A stretch of DNA of 64,000 nt, from NCBI RefSeq assembly GCF_014297335.1, contig NZ_JACOQH010000007.1, positions 62,001 to 126,000 of the forward strand, given 5' to 3'. The notes below the pieces were generated by a model, which made no database searches, had not been told where the DNA came from, and worked only from the letters and a program-made list of their open reading frames with translations. Below are positions 43,962 to 52,739 of this stretch, in pieces. How positions within the stretch are numbered: position 1 is the first letter of the stretch; each line of letters opens with the position of its first letter. The stretch is from Roseburia_D yibonii (GTDB lineage: Bacteria > Bacillota > Clostridia > Lachnospirales > Lachnospiraceae). Made by a program: the position numbers and the translations under genes.

Positions 43962-46249
43962 GCTTCATAAAGGATCTCATCGGACTTTTTGATGATCTCA
44001 TTTAAGTCTGTATCCGGGCTGCAGGTAAAACTCTGAATGCCGACCGAGAGTTCCACGAAAAAAGGCTTTTCAGATACCGCGTTAAAGTCAGTTTGCGTCT
44101 GTTTTAATTTCGCCGGGAACGAAGTGGCAAAATCCGGATCGGAAGAGAGCACAAGGGATACGAACTCATCACCGCCGATACGCGCAGTCAGAGAGGCTGC
44201 GGGCAGATTTTTGGTTAAAAGCCGGGCTGCAGACTGGATCGCGAAATCGCCGGAAGCGTGTCCGAAACAGTCGTTGATCTCTTTTAAATGATCGAGATCG
44301 CCAAAGATCAGATGCGCCGGTACGCCTTCATGATCTTTGCATAACGAGATCGCGCGCTCCATAAAACCACGCCGGTTCAACAGCTTGCTCAGTTCGTCAT
44401 ACTCGGAGATGAAACTGAGGATGTGGTTCTGGTTCTGGATGACATCCAAAGACTGCTTCAATTCCTGCTGAACCTTTTTCTCCTGATTGTTCAGATGGAT
44501 GAAACGGAACAGTGAACCGAGTTGCAGGCTGCAGGTCTGCACAAAGGACACATCGTTCTGCTCGACATCACACAGAAGGACACCGTACTGTTCTTCCCCG
44601 GAAAACATTACAAAGGCAGTCAGGGACTGACGGCGGTCTTCCGGCAGAAAAGAGGAAAAACCGTTCTCTTCTGTGATAAGCGGCCGCTCATCCGGCTCAT
44701 AGAGATGGCATTCATTCTGGTTATAAAACGCAGTCAGATACAGATCCTCATCAAAAGAGATCGGCTTTCCGGCAACCAGACGGATCGGGTGCTCAAAAAG
44801 GTAAAAATAGGCACCGCGGATGTTCATCAGGCGGAAACGCTCTATGACATGATGGATGGAATCCATGAAATTCAGATCGTCGTTGATCAGATCCCGCGTG
44901 AACGTCGGAACGAACCACGCCTTGCGGTTTGCGGTGATGACCTGTTTTTCCAGATTGCTCACATCCTTTAAATGCGTATACTGGTGCAGCATGGAAATGA
45001 TGTCGGAAAGAATATCGGAAATGACATCATCTTCGGTATTTGCGATCAGCACGCGCAAAAGTTCGGTGAACTTCTCAAGCACCAGCTCGGTGGAAATGTG
45101 GTGGTGTCCGAGCAGCAGGTTCAAGATCGTGAACAGATAATTGTCCTGCGCGTGCAGTTCCTTTTTCTCAAAAGCATTTTCATAAATATAGGCAAAGAAA
45201 TTGCGCACGAGGGCGGTGTAGTACACGCGCATATTCTCGTACGGGATCAGAGAAAATACATCCATCGAGATCTGGTCGGCGGAAGAGAGGATGAAAGCCT
45301 TAAAATCCGTGACAGCGACAGCGTCAGAAGTCAGGGAGAGACTTGGTGTACATCCACAGGAACACCGTCTGCGCAGAATGGATGGCATGCGCTTGGAAAA
45401 CGGTTTCCGCCCGCGGCAGAGCATCAGCGTGTTTTTGAGCGCGGTATAGCTGAAAAGAAAGCTGCTGTGCGCCACGCTGGTCAAAGGCGGGGTCAGGGAC
45501 TGCGCGAAATCCACATTGTCAAAGCCGGTGATGGCAATGTCCTTTCCGATCAGAAGGTTGTGTCGCCCACAGACGCGGTATCCGGCTTTTGCCATATTAT
45601 CGTTCGCGAAAGCGATCGCTTCAAGACCAGGGTTGTTGTCCAAGAGAGCTTCCACGAGCTCATCGATATTTTCGGAATAGTCGCCGTAGACGACCATGTC
45701 TTTCGTGACCGTAAGACCGTGTTCTTCCATGGTGTCGCGGTAGGCGGCAAGGCGCTCGTTGGAGTCACGGTTGTTCTTCGGACCGCAGACGAATGCGATC
45801 TTCTTATAATGATGGAAATCGAGCAGATGCTCCATGCAGCTGCGGGTGCCGTTGTAATTGTCCGCGATCAGATACGGGGCATCCGTTGATTTTGGGATGT
45901 CCTCAAGCAGAAGGCATGGAATGTCCGCGTAATTGTTTAAAAACTGTTCCAGATTGCTGCTGCGTGTGGACAGCGAAAGCGAACCATAAGCGATGATCAT
46001 CGCGTCCAGCTTTGAGAAATGGGCGTAATCGTAAATGGTGTCAAACTGATAATGATAATGTCCGTTGTCATTGCTTAAAAGAATGTCTGTGCAGTAAAGC
46101 GGCGCCTGCGGCCCCATCAGAAAGATCAGATTGACGTCCTCTTCCCTGGCGCAGGTATAAAATCCACTGATCAGATCCTCCGAGTAATCGGATTGAATGT
46201 CCCCCAACATGATCCCGATCGTATAGCGTTTCTTTTCTGGTGTATTCAT
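43925..46249 (-). CDS. LacI-type sugar-sensor diguanylate cyclase
   Basis: 774 residues, cytoplasmic. Residues 8 to about 290 are a LacI/PBP1-type ligand core without the HTH (YTIGIMLGDIQSDYSEDLIS, AFANDNMAKAGYR, DIAITGFDNVDFAQSLTPPL). A helical and GAF-like middle follows (about 330-590), then GGDEF: EYDELSKLLNRRGFM, FGDLDHLKEIND and ARIGGDEF near 692. Catalytic residues are intact and no RxxD inhibitory site is seen. Inference: an intracellular sugar or its phosphate controls c-di-GMP synthesis. A paralogue of the same layout lies 1.4 kb away in the other direction. Confidence 0.9.
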   Translation of the reverse strand: MNTPEKKRYTIGIMLGDIQSDYSEDLISGFYTCAREEDVNLIFLMGPQAPLYCTDILLSNDNGHYHYQFDTIYDYAHFSKLDAMIIAYGSLSLSTRSSNLEQFLNNYADIPCLLLEDIPKSTDAPYLIADNYNGTRSCMEHLLDFHHYKKIAFVCGPKNNRDSNERLAAYRDTMEEHGLTVTKDMVVYGDYSENIDELVEALLDNNPGLEAIAFANDNMAKAGYRVCGRHNLLIGKDIAITGFDNVDFAQSLTPPLTSVAHSSFLFSYTALKNTLMLCRGRKPFSKRMPSILRRRCSCGCTPSLSLTSDAVAVTDFKAFILSSADQISMDVFSLIPYENMRVYYTALVRNFFAYIYENAFEKKELHAQDNYLFTILNLLLGHHHISTELVLEKFTELLRVLIANTEDDVISDILSDIISMLHQYTHLKDVSNLEKQVITANRKAWFVPTFTRDLINDDLNFMDSIHHVIERFRLMNIRGAYFYLFEHPIRLVAGKPISFDEDLYLTAFYNQNECHLYEPDERPLITEENGFSSFLPEDRRQSLTAFVMFSGEEQYGVLLCDVEQNDVSFVQTCSLQLGSLFRFIHLNNQEKKVQQELKQSLDVIQNQNHILSFISEYDELSKLLNRRGFMERAISLCKDHEGVPAHLIFGDLDHLKEINDCFGHASGDFAIQSAARLLTKNLPAASLTARIGGDEFVSLVLSSDPDFATSFPAKLKQTQTDFNAVSEKPFFVELSVGIQSFTCSPDTDLNEIIKKSDEILYEAKKHRRSSIKKS

Positions 46250-46293
46250 GTAAAAATCCCTCTTTTGAAAAACCGTACAAAGCTGATTATTAT

Positions 46294-46328
46294 TTAAATT
46301 ATACCATAAAAAGAGAGGGGCGTGAACC
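46294..46328 (-). promoter_or_regulatory. Promoter of the minus-strand LacI-GGDEF gene
   Basis: Read on the minus strand: TTCACG, 17-base spacer, perfect TATAAT. The first ACCGGT site abuts the -35. Confidence 0.55.
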
Positions 46329-46353
46329 GGTTTTCAAATATATTCCACCGGTT
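46325..46353. promoter_or_regulatory. Twin ACCGGTT sites between divergent genes
   Basis: AACCGGTT (46325-46332) and ACCGGTT (46347-46353) have centres 21 bases apart, two helical turns. The core equals that of the LacI-type palindrome at 11665. They lie between the LacI-GGDEF gene and the CAP-domain gene and could serve a LacI-family regulator. Confidence 0.45.
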
Positions 46354-46475
46354 CCAGATATTGTGGCTGTCTATTTTCGCATGGCTGTGCTATGATTTTT
46401 TGTAACAAATATGTAACAATTCTGAAATCAAAACGAAATATATTGAAGCTGATTTCAAAGGAAAGAGAGGACAAT

Positions 46476-47114
46476 ATGAAAAAAAGATATATGGCGGCAC
46501 TGACAGCGGCATTCATCACAACAGCGGTATCTCCGCTCGCGGTACACGCGGGAACCGTGACTTCCACGGGAAATTGCGCAAAGAGCGCGAAAGTTACGGT
46601 GATCGGTGGAAAGATCAATGACTGCGACAGCATCAAGGATATCATGTCACAGCTCGGAAACGGAAACTGGAATGACAGATGGAACAACTGCATACCGGAA
46701 ACAAAACCGGAGACGAAGCCGGAGGAGGACGCGTCAGAAACCTCCTTTGCCCGTCAGGTCGTGGCACTGGTGAACGCGGAGCGGAAAAAAGCAGGTCTTT
46801 CCGAGGTAACACTGGATGAAAAAGTGGAAGCGGCGGCGTTAGTGCGCGCGAAGGAGACCGAGCAGTCCTTTTCCCATACGAGACCGAACGGAAGCAGCTT
46901 TAGCACAGCCTTAAAAGAGCAGGGCGTGTCTTACCGTGGTTCGGGCGAGAACATCGCGTGGGGACAGAAAACACCGGAGGATGTCATGAAGGCATGGATG
47001 AACAGTGAAGGCCACAGAGCCAATATCTTAAATGCCAGGTTCACCAAGATCGGTGTGGGATATTATCAGAATGCCAGGGGCACAAATTACTGGACACAGT
47101 TATTTACTTATTAA
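46476..47114 (+). CDS. Secreted CAP/SCP-domain protein
   Basis: 212 residues. Signal peptide (MKKRYMAALTAAFITTAVSP, cut after VHA), a linker with repeated ETKPE, and a C-terminal CAP domain from about residue 90: ARQVVALVNAERKKAGL, SFSHTRPNG, GENIAWGQKTPEDVM, WMNSEGHRANIL, IGVGYYQ. Conserved His and Glu positions are kept. CAP proteins of Firmicutes are exported and of mostly unknown activity, some linked to wall or spore surfaces. GAGAGGA precedes the ATG at 46476. Divergent from the LacI-GGDEF gene. Confidence 0.9.
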   Translation: MKKRYMAALTAAFITTAVSPLAVHAGTVTSTGNCAKSAKVTVIGGKINDCDSIKDIMSQLGNGNWNDRWNNCIPETKPETKPEEDASETSFARQVVALVNAERKKAGLSEVTLDEKVEAAALVRAKETEQSFSHTRPNGSSFSTALKEQGVSYRGSGENIAWGQKTPEDVMKAWMNSEGHRANILNARFTKIGVGYYQNARGTNYWTQLFTY

Positions 47115-47130
47115 TAAGGAAAAGAAAAAA

Positions 47131-47166
47131 GAGGTCTGGAGACATAAATTCCAGATCTCCTTTTTA
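47131..47166 (+). terminator. Terminator after the CAP gene
   Basis: GAGGTCTGGA pairs with TCCAGATCTC (one G-T) and is followed by TTTTT. Confidence 0.85.
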
Positions 47167-47260
47167 TAGTGGAAAACGGGTTTTGCTTTGAAAAATCACT
47201 GTACAATCCCTGGGAAATTGATTATTATGGAAAGTAGAAGACAGTAAAGGGGAGAATCGC

Positions 47261-47647
47261 ATGTTTGAACAGGATTATATTATGCGCCTGATCCATGAGA
47301 TGGTGCGCACAGTTATGAAACTGGTATTCGGGCTGGACGAAGAAGAGGAAGAAGAATTGAGAGTGCTCGATACCATGTCAGCGGATAATGGAGAAAAATT
47401 GAACGAGCTGATCGACCTTGCAGACGAGGGAAAGATCAATGAAGCAGAGAACAGACTGTATGACCTGTTGGAGGACAAAGATCCGGATGCGCTCAAGATC
47501 GCGCTTGCATTTTACGATCATATGAACGGGTTCGATACAGAATTTTTAGATGAGGCAGACTATTCCAGAGAGGAGATCCGGGATGGGATCTGCGATGTGC
47601 TTAAGCGATTTGGCTATGGTGGAATGACCGGATTGTTTTTGCAGTAA
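47261..47647 (+). CDS. Small acidic protein, DUF6483-like
   Basis: 128 residues, very acidic, with EEEEEE near residue 29 and all-helical repeats (LNELIDLADEGKINEAENRL, LLEDKDPDALKIALAFYDHM). The start MFEQDYIMRLIHEMVR resembles an uncharacterised family common in Lachnospiraceae (DUF6483 from memory, not verified). GGGGAG precedes the ATG. It comes 27 bases before the second LacI-GGDEF gene, so the two may be co-expressed. Function unknown. Confidence 0.75.
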   Translation: MFEQDYIMRLIHEMVRTVMKLVFGLDEEEEEELRVLDTMSADNGEKLNELIDLADEGKINEAENRLYDLLEDKDPDALKIALAFYDHMNGFDTEFLDEADYSREEIRDGICDVLKRFGYGGMTGLFLQ

Positions 47648-47674
47648 AATGAAAGGATAAAGAAGGGATTTACA

Positions 47675-49975
47675 TTGGAAAAAGGACAAAAGAGAATAAC
47701 GATCGGAGTTCTCGCAGGCGGAATACTGGACGATTTTACGAAAGTCGTGAGCAGGGGAGTGCTCAGCGCGGCAAAGCGTCTGGGCGTGAACGTCGTGGTG
47801 CTCCCCGGAAAATATCTGGACCGGGATCTGTCGGACAACCGGGAACTTCGTTATGAATATCAGTACAATACCATATTTTCCTATGCGGAGAAAGAAAAGA
47901 TAGACGCGCTTCTCGTGCTGGCGGGAAGCATCGGATACTGCGTTTCGACAGAGCGCATGAAAAAAATGCTCACAAGGTACAAAGTGCCATGTGTGCTGAT
48001 CGCGTCACAGGTGGACGGATTTGTGGATGTCTCCTATGATAACTGCGCGGGGGTGCGTCAGGCACTGGAATATCTGATTAAAAGGGTAGGATGTAAGAAG
48101 ATCGGAATGATCGGCGGAAACAGTACGAATCTGGATGCCGAAGAGCGCAAACAGACCTTTTTCGAGGTGCTGCGCGAATATGGACTGCCGCATGACGAGA
48201 ATGTTTTTGTCGAGGGAACACTGACGAGAAAGAATCGGGAGATCGTTTCCGGTTTCCTGGAACGGGAACCGGATCTGGACGCGATCTTCTGCGTCAATGA
48301 TGACACGGCGCTTGGACTGTACGAAGAGTTAAAGCGCAGAGGCATCCAGCCGGGCAAAGATATTTCGGTGATCGGATTTGATGATGTGGTTGCGGCAGCA
48401 AGGGCAAACCCGCCGATCGCGTCAGTCCGCGCGGACGGTGCCGTACTTGGAGAGAAAGCGCTTCGCATGGCACTTGCAATGTTGGGCGGGGAGAAAATAG
48501 AAAGCAAAAAGGTCCCGACACGCTTTATCCTGCGTGATTCCGTATGTCAGAGGGAAGAAGAGGGGATTTTCCAGGCGGATGGCGCAAGGGAGTTTTTTGC
48601 GCTGGACAATATTTTCCGGGATATATTCTGGCGTTCTGAGGATCGTGATGATGTGGGACGCATGGAGCAGATAAAAGAGACCATGTATGCGCTTGGCGGA
48701 TATCTGGAGCGGCAGATTTCCGAGAAAAAATTTTTCGCAGAAGAAAACGGCATGCAGGTGTATATCGATCGTTTGTTAAATCTTGGAACGATGGCGGATG
48801 CCGATGTCGAAAATATGCTCGGGATCATGAAGAGAATAGAAACGGTATTAAAAGCGTGGATCAGAGACGGAGAACATCTGTATGCGATGGAAAAAGAGTT
48901 TTCGCTGGCTTACTGGAAGATCATCCGGGCGATGGATTACGAAAACGGCAGACAGCGGGAGGAGCAGCAGACGTACAATTATTCCATGAAGCTTTTCGTG
49001 CGGGATATGCTTGAGTTTGAAAACGGAAATGACCAGAGCTACTCTCTGATCTTAAACAACCTGGAATGGCTCCATATCGAGCACGCGTTTCTCTATGCGT
49101 TTGGGGAGCCGCAGATCCATCTGTTCCGGGAGGAATTTGAGGCACCGGATCATCTTTATCTGAAAGCGGCAAAATGCGGGAATGATGTTTTTGCAGTGCC
49201 GTTTACCGAGCAGAAGACGGCAGTGGAGGATATGTTATGTAACCCATATATCCAGACCGATAAAAAATATTCCTTTGTGCAGATACCGCTTTTTTATAAT
49301 GAAAGTCTCTACGGTGTCCTGCTCTGTGATCTGACGAACGAGATCTTCGAAAACGGGGAATTTCTTGTAAACCAGATGAGTTCCGCGATGCGGATCATCA
49401 AACTCTTAAAGGTCAACGAAACGATCCAGCAGCAGTTGGAGGAGAGTTTTGAGGCAATGCGTGAGAACAACGTTGTTCTCGATACGCTGTCGAAATCGGA
49501 TGGTCTTACGATGACATTAAACCGGCGCGGCTTTTACCAGGAAGCGGAAAAAATGCTGACAGAGGCGCGGGAAAGCAGAAAACCGCTTTTGGTGCTGTAC
49601 GCGGACATGAACAACTTAAAGATCATCAACGACAGATACGGACATGAAAACGGAGATTTTTCCTTAAAGATGATCGGCAGACTGCTTGCGGAGCAGATCG
49701 GGGAAAAAGGCGTGGCAGGACGTATCGGCGGAGATGAATTTGCCGGGATGTTATATTATGATGAGCCAGATGGCGGAAAAAGTTTCCTGCGGGCACTGCG
49801 TCAGGCATTTGAGCGTGAGAACAAAAACAGTGATAAGCCATACAATGTGACGGTTTCCGCCGGCGCGGTGAGGATCGATCCGGAAGAAGAAATGACGCTT
49901 GAGGAAGCACTCGCAAAGGCGGATCAGAAGTTATACATTGCAAAACAGCATCGTAAGAAAGAAGTTGCGAAATAA
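47675..49975 (+). CDS. Second LacI-type sugar-sensor diguanylate cyclase
   Basis: 766 residues, paralogue of the gene ending at 43925 with the same order: LacI-type ligand core from residue 6 (RITIGVLAGGILDDFTKVVS, FCVNDDTALGLYEELKRRG, DISVIGFDDVVAAARANPPI, TRFILRDSVC), helical middle with GAF-like part, and GGDEF with DGLTMTLNRRGFY, YADMNNLKIINDRYG and GRIGGDEF near 685. No HTH or TM; no RxxD site. TTG start supported by AGAAGGGAT. First of a run continuing with a TraX-like gene. Ligand unknown; the LacI core suggests a sugar. Confidence 0.9.
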   Translation: MEKGQKRITIGVLAGGILDDFTKVVSRGVLSAAKRLGVNVVVLPGKYLDRDLSDNRELRYEYQYNTIFSYAEKEKIDALLVLAGSIGYCVSTERMKKMLTRYKVPCVLIASQVDGFVDVSYDNCAGVRQALEYLIKRVGCKKIGMIGGNSTNLDAEERKQTFFEVLREYGLPHDENVFVEGTLTRKNREIVSGFLEREPDLDAIFCVNDDTALGLYEELKRRGIQPGKDISVIGFDDVVAAARANPPIASVRADGAVLGEKALRMALAMLGGEKIESKKVPTRFILRDSVCQREEEGIFQADGAREFFALDNIFRDIFWRSEDRDDVGRMEQIKETMYALGGYLERQISEKKFFAEENGMQVYIDRLLNLGTMADADVENMLGIMKRIETVLKAWIRDGEHLYAMEKEFSLAYWKIIRAMDYENGRQREEQQTYNYSMKLFVRDMLEFENGNDQSYSLILNNLEWLHIEHAFLYAFGEPQIHLFREEFEAPDHLYLKAAKCGNDVFAVPFTEQKTAVEDMLCNPYIQTDKKYSFVQIPLFYNESLYGVLLCDLTNEIFENGEFLVNQMSSAMRIIKLLKVNETIQQQLEESFEAMRENNVVLDTLSKSDGLTMTLNRRGFYQEAEKMLTEARESRKPLLVLYADMNNLKIINDRYGHENGDFSLKMIGRLLAEQIGEKGVAGRIGGDEFAGMLYYDEPDGGKSFLRALRQAFERENKNSDKPYNVTVSAGAVRIDPEEEMTLEEALAKADQKLYIAKQHRKKEVAK

Positions 49976-50018
49976 TAAAGATAAAAAAAGATAGAAAAGG
50001 AATGACAGGAGTAAAAGA

Positions 50019-50843
50019 ATGGCAGAAGAGATGAATTATCCGGGGATGGGAACGCAGATCCCGGCAAAAAAAGAAAGATCGGGGATCAGTGGAAGTACCC
50101 TAAAGATCATTGCGATCGTTACCATGCTCATTGACCACATCGGTGCGTCGGTACTCGGGAGACTGCTTCAGACACACGGGATTAATGAACTGAATGTGGC
50201 AGATATATCGGCGCTCACACAGTGGATGGCTGATAATTCGGTATTGTTCTGGAGTTATACCATCATGCGGATGATCGGGCGCGTGGCGTTTCCGATCTTC
50301 TGCTTTTTGCTGATCCAGGGATTTTTACATACCCATGACGTAAAAAAATACGCGGCGCGGCTGTTTGCGTTCGCACTGATCTCGGAACTGCCCTTTGATC
50401 TGGCATTTAAGGGAAAGATAGATTTTTCCTATCAGAATGTATTCTTTACACTGTTTATCGGTCTTATGACGATGATCGCGTTCCGTTGGATCGAGGAGCA
50501 TACGGACTGGAGCGGATGGCAGCGCGTGATCCTTTATATCGCGGCGCTTGTGTGCGGGATCGTGGTGGCGGAGCTGCTGCAGACGGATTACGCGGGAAAG
50601 GGCGTGGTCTGCATTATGGCGCTTTATATTTTTAGGAAAACAAAGGTGCAGCAGATCATTGCCGGCTGCGTGGCATTTTGCTGGGAGCTTACAGCACCGA
50701 TTGCATTTTTGCCGATTGCATTCTATAATGGAAAGCGTGGATTAAAGATTAAATATTTCTTTTATGCATTCTATCCGGTGCATCTGCTCATACTGTATCT
50801 GGTCGTTTGCCTGATGGGTATGGGAAATATGCCGGCAATGTAA
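50019..50843 (+). CDS. TraX-family membrane protein
   Basis: 274 residues, about eight membrane helices. TraX-type entry STLKIIAIVTMLIDHIGASV, then RMIGRVAFPIFCFLLIQGF with YAARLFAFALISELPFDL, and a terminal YFFYAFYPVHLLILY. TraX of plasmid F acetylates pilin, but chromosomal relatives in Firmicutes are probably acyltransferases with other targets. No conjugation gene is near. ACAGGAG precedes the ATG. Confidence 0.88.
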   Translation: MAEEMNYPGMGTQIPAKKERSGISGSTLKIIAIVTMLIDHIGASVLGRLLQTHGINELNVADISALTQWMADNSVLFWSYTIMRMIGRVAFPIFCFLLIQGFLHTHDVKKYAARLFAFALISELPFDLAFKGKIDFSYQNVFFTLFIGLMTMIAFRWIEEHTDWSGWQRVILYIAALVCGIVVAELLQTDYAGKGVVCIMALYIFRKTKVQQIIAGCVAFCWELTAPIAFLPIAFYNGKRGLKIKYFFYAFYPVHLLILYLVVCLMGMGNMPAM

Positions 50844-50878
50844 GGAAATGAAATACAGACGGAATGGAGACGATGGAC

Positions 50879-51448
50879 ATGAAAAAGACGATTCTTACCA
50901 TTGGAAGACAGTATGGAAGTGGCGGCCGTGAAATCGGACAGAAGATTGCCGAGAAGCTGGGATATCCGCTTTATGATAAGGAAAAACTGCTGGAAATTGC
51001 GAAAAAAGACGGCAGTTTTGATGAGGTGAGATCTTTCTATCAGGAAAAACCGGTGGACAGTCTGCTGTACGCGATCGCGATGAGCACGCTCACACAGGGC
51101 ATGGAGAGAAAGCCGTTTCAGGAGATCAAAAAGATCATTGAGCAGGAGCCGTGTATCCTGATCGGACGCTGTGGAAACTATATCACGAAGGACAGAACAG
51201 ATACCCTGCGTGTGTTCATCCATGCGGATGATAAATTCCGCGCGGAGCGTGTGGCGAAGGAAAACGGGATCACGGAAGAAAAGGCGGCAAAAAAGATCGT
51301 TGAGACAGATAAGGCGAGAGCTTCCTTTTACCGTTTCTATACCAACGGGGAATGGGATCAGGCATCTGGCTATGATCTTGTGTTAAACAGCAGCATGTTC
51401 GGAATTGACCAGTGCGTGGATATGATCATAAAAAGTATGGATCGATAA
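50879..51448 (+). CDS. Cytidylate kinase-like protein
   Basis: 189 residues of the cytidylate-kinase-like group (family 2). P-loop with GRQYGSGGREIG near residue 12, YDKEKLLEIAKKDG, ILIGRCGNYI and the lid-like KIVETDKARASFYRFYT. Nucleotide binding is likely; true CMP-kinase activity is doubtful since the usual CMP kinase differs. The ATG at 50879 has GGAGA 8 bases before; ATGs at 50864 and 50873 are in frame. Confidence 0.85.
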   Translation: MKKTILTIGRQYGSGGREIGQKIAEKLGYPLYDKEKLLEIAKKDGSFDEVRSFYQEKPVDSLLYAIAMSTLTQGMERKPFQEIKKIIEQEPCILIGRCGNYITKDRTDTLRVFIHADDKFRAERVAKENGITEEKAAKKIVETDKARASFYRFYTNGEWDQASGYDLVLNSSMFGIDQCVDMIIKSMDR

Positions 51449-51454
51449 AAGAAA

Positions 51455-51496
51455 AAAGCTGTGAAAGATGAAACATCATTTTTCGCAGCTTTTTTT
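51455..51496 (+). terminator. Terminator after the cytidylate kinase-like gene
   Basis: AAAGCTGTGAAA pairs with TTTCGCAGCTTT (one G-T) and runs into TTTTTTT. Confidence 0.85.
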
Positions 51497-51505
51497 GATG
51501 GCATT

Positions 51506-52363
51506 TTACTTTTCCCATCGTCCCGATGCGCCGCACGGGAGCACCAGACCGGTTGCGGAAACCGGAAGCCCGATCTCCTCCGCATGGACAGTTCCACCGA
51601 AATCTTTTAACGCAGTTCCAAGCATATAGGAGAGCACGGCAGGCTGAAGCCCGGTCGTGTAGGAACTGATTAGGAAGAACAGCGGGTCGTCCGAGAGCAG
51701 CTTCGCACAGAGCTTGATCAGCGGGTAGACACAGTCCTCGATCTTCCAGATCTCTCCCTTGGTGCCTCTGCCGTAAGAAGGCGGATCCATGATGATCGCG
51801 TCATAGTGGTTTCCGCGGCGGATCTCGCGCTCTACGAATTTGACGCAGTCATCTACGATCCAGCGGATCGGCGCGTCGGAAAGACCGGAGGATGCCGCGT
51901 TTTCCTTTGCCCAGGTGACCATGCCCTTTGAGGCGTCAACGTGTGTCACGCTCGCACCGGCAGCGGCAGCGGCGACCGTAGCGCCTCCGGTGTAGGCGAA
52001 CAGGTTTAAGACCTTGACCGGACGGTGCGCGTTTTTGATCTTTCCGGAGCACCAGTCCCAGTTGACCGCCTGTTCCGGAAACAGTCCGGTATGCTTGAAG
52101 CTGAATGGCTTTAACTGGAACGTCAGATTTTTGTACTGGATGCTCCACTGCTCCGGCAGATCGAAAAACTCCCATTCACCGCCGCCTTTTTTACTGCGGT
52201 GGTAATGCGCGTTCATCTTCTTCCAACAGCGGTTGTTCTTGGGCGTGTCCCAGATGACCTGCGGATCCGGGCGCACCAGGATATAATTTCCCCAGCGTTC
52301 CGCCTTTTCTCCTTTTGAACAGTCTATTACTTCATAATCTTTCCATTGATCTGCAATCCACAT
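51506..52363 (-). CDS. Class I SAM-dependent rRNA methyltransferase-like protein
   Basis: 285 residues, RlmI/RlmK-like C-terminal methyltransferase. SAM motif LNLFAYTGGATVAAAAAGAS, acidic HVDASKGMVTWAKEN, and catalytic-type DPPSYGRG (motif IV). The N-terminal part (about 1-120) is variable. No PUA domain is visible, unlike RlmI. Likely modifies rRNA, but small-molecule methylation cannot be excluded. Single gene facing the previous unit. Confidence 0.85.
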   Translation of the reverse strand: MWIADQWKDYEVIDCSKGEKAERWGNYILVRPDPQVIWDTPKNNRCWKKMNAHYHRSKKGGGEWEFFDLPEQWSIQYKNLTFQLKPFSFKHTGLFPEQAVNWDWCSGKIKNAHRPVKVLNLFAYTGGATVAAAAAGASVTHVDASKGMVTWAKENAASSGLSDAPIRWIVDDCVKFVEREIRRGNHYDAIIMDPPSYGRGTKGEIWKIEDCVYPLIKLCAKLLSDDPLFFLISSYTTGLQPAVLSYMLGTALKDFGGTVHAEEIGLPVSATGLVLPCGASGRWEK

Positions 52364-52462
52364 GTTAAAATCCTCTTCCTACCTAATTATATATGAAGTT
52401 ATTATATCGACCGCGCGCGCCAGCGTCAATATCTTTCCGTTTCTTTCCCGGATGAAGTGTGT

Positions 52463-52468
52463 TATAAT
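52463..52468 (+). promoter_or_regulatory. -10 box before a doubtful small ORF
   Basis: Perfect TATAAT; the -35 region is weak. The rest of 52364-52497 holds nothing else recognised. Confidence 0.4.
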
Positions 52469-52497
52469 TACGGCATTATACATGAGGAGGAGAGAAA

Positions 52498-52665
52498 ATG
52501 AGTACATCAGCGCTCGTGGTCAATATCGCAGTGAGCGTCTTAAGCGGGGCACCGGAACAGAAGATCATTCAGGAATTTGAAGAGGCAAACAACATGCGTG
52601 AGCTGTTTTTTAGGGCGGGAACCGGAAAAATCCCGCCCTTTTGCATGAAAAACCGGAAAAAATAG
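52498..52665 (+). CDS. Possible 55-residue ORF ending in a terminator
   Basis: ATG preceded by GAGGAGGAG at good spacing; codes MSTSALVVNIAVSVLSGAPE and continues to a basic end. The last 17 codons run through a terminator hairpin (52613-52642), so the 3' part would be lost from most transcripts. Either an incomplete gene or a small regulatory transcript with a start codon. No homologue recognised. Confidence 0.4.
   Translation: MSTSALVVNIAVSVLSGAPEQKIIQEFEEANNMRELFFRAGTGKIPPFCMKNRKK
52613..52642 (+). terminator. Terminator upstream of the ribosomal operon
   Basis: GGGCGGGA and TCCCGCCC form a perfect 8-bp GC stem followed by TTTT. Confidence 0.75.
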
Positions 52666-52703
52666 ATTGTACCGGAAAAAATACAATTTCTTTGAAAAAA
52701 GTG

Positions 52704-52732
52704 TTGCAAAGCCGGAGGATATCCTGTATACT
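52704..52732 (+). promoter_or_regulatory. Promoter of the S10-spc ribosomal operon
   Basis: TTGCAA (52704-52709), 17-base spacer, TATACT (52727-52732). Expected start near 52739. Confidence 0.85.
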
Positions 52733-52739
52733 AGCAAGT

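Noticed and set aside
44972..45889. A 305-codon plus-strand frame opposite the LacI-GGDEF gene
   Set aside because: It is a shadow of a well-supported minus-strand gene and matches no family.
50019..50843. TraX-like gene as evidence of a conjugative element
   Set aside because: No relaxase, coupling protein or integrase nearby; chromosomal TraX-like genes are common in Firmicutes.
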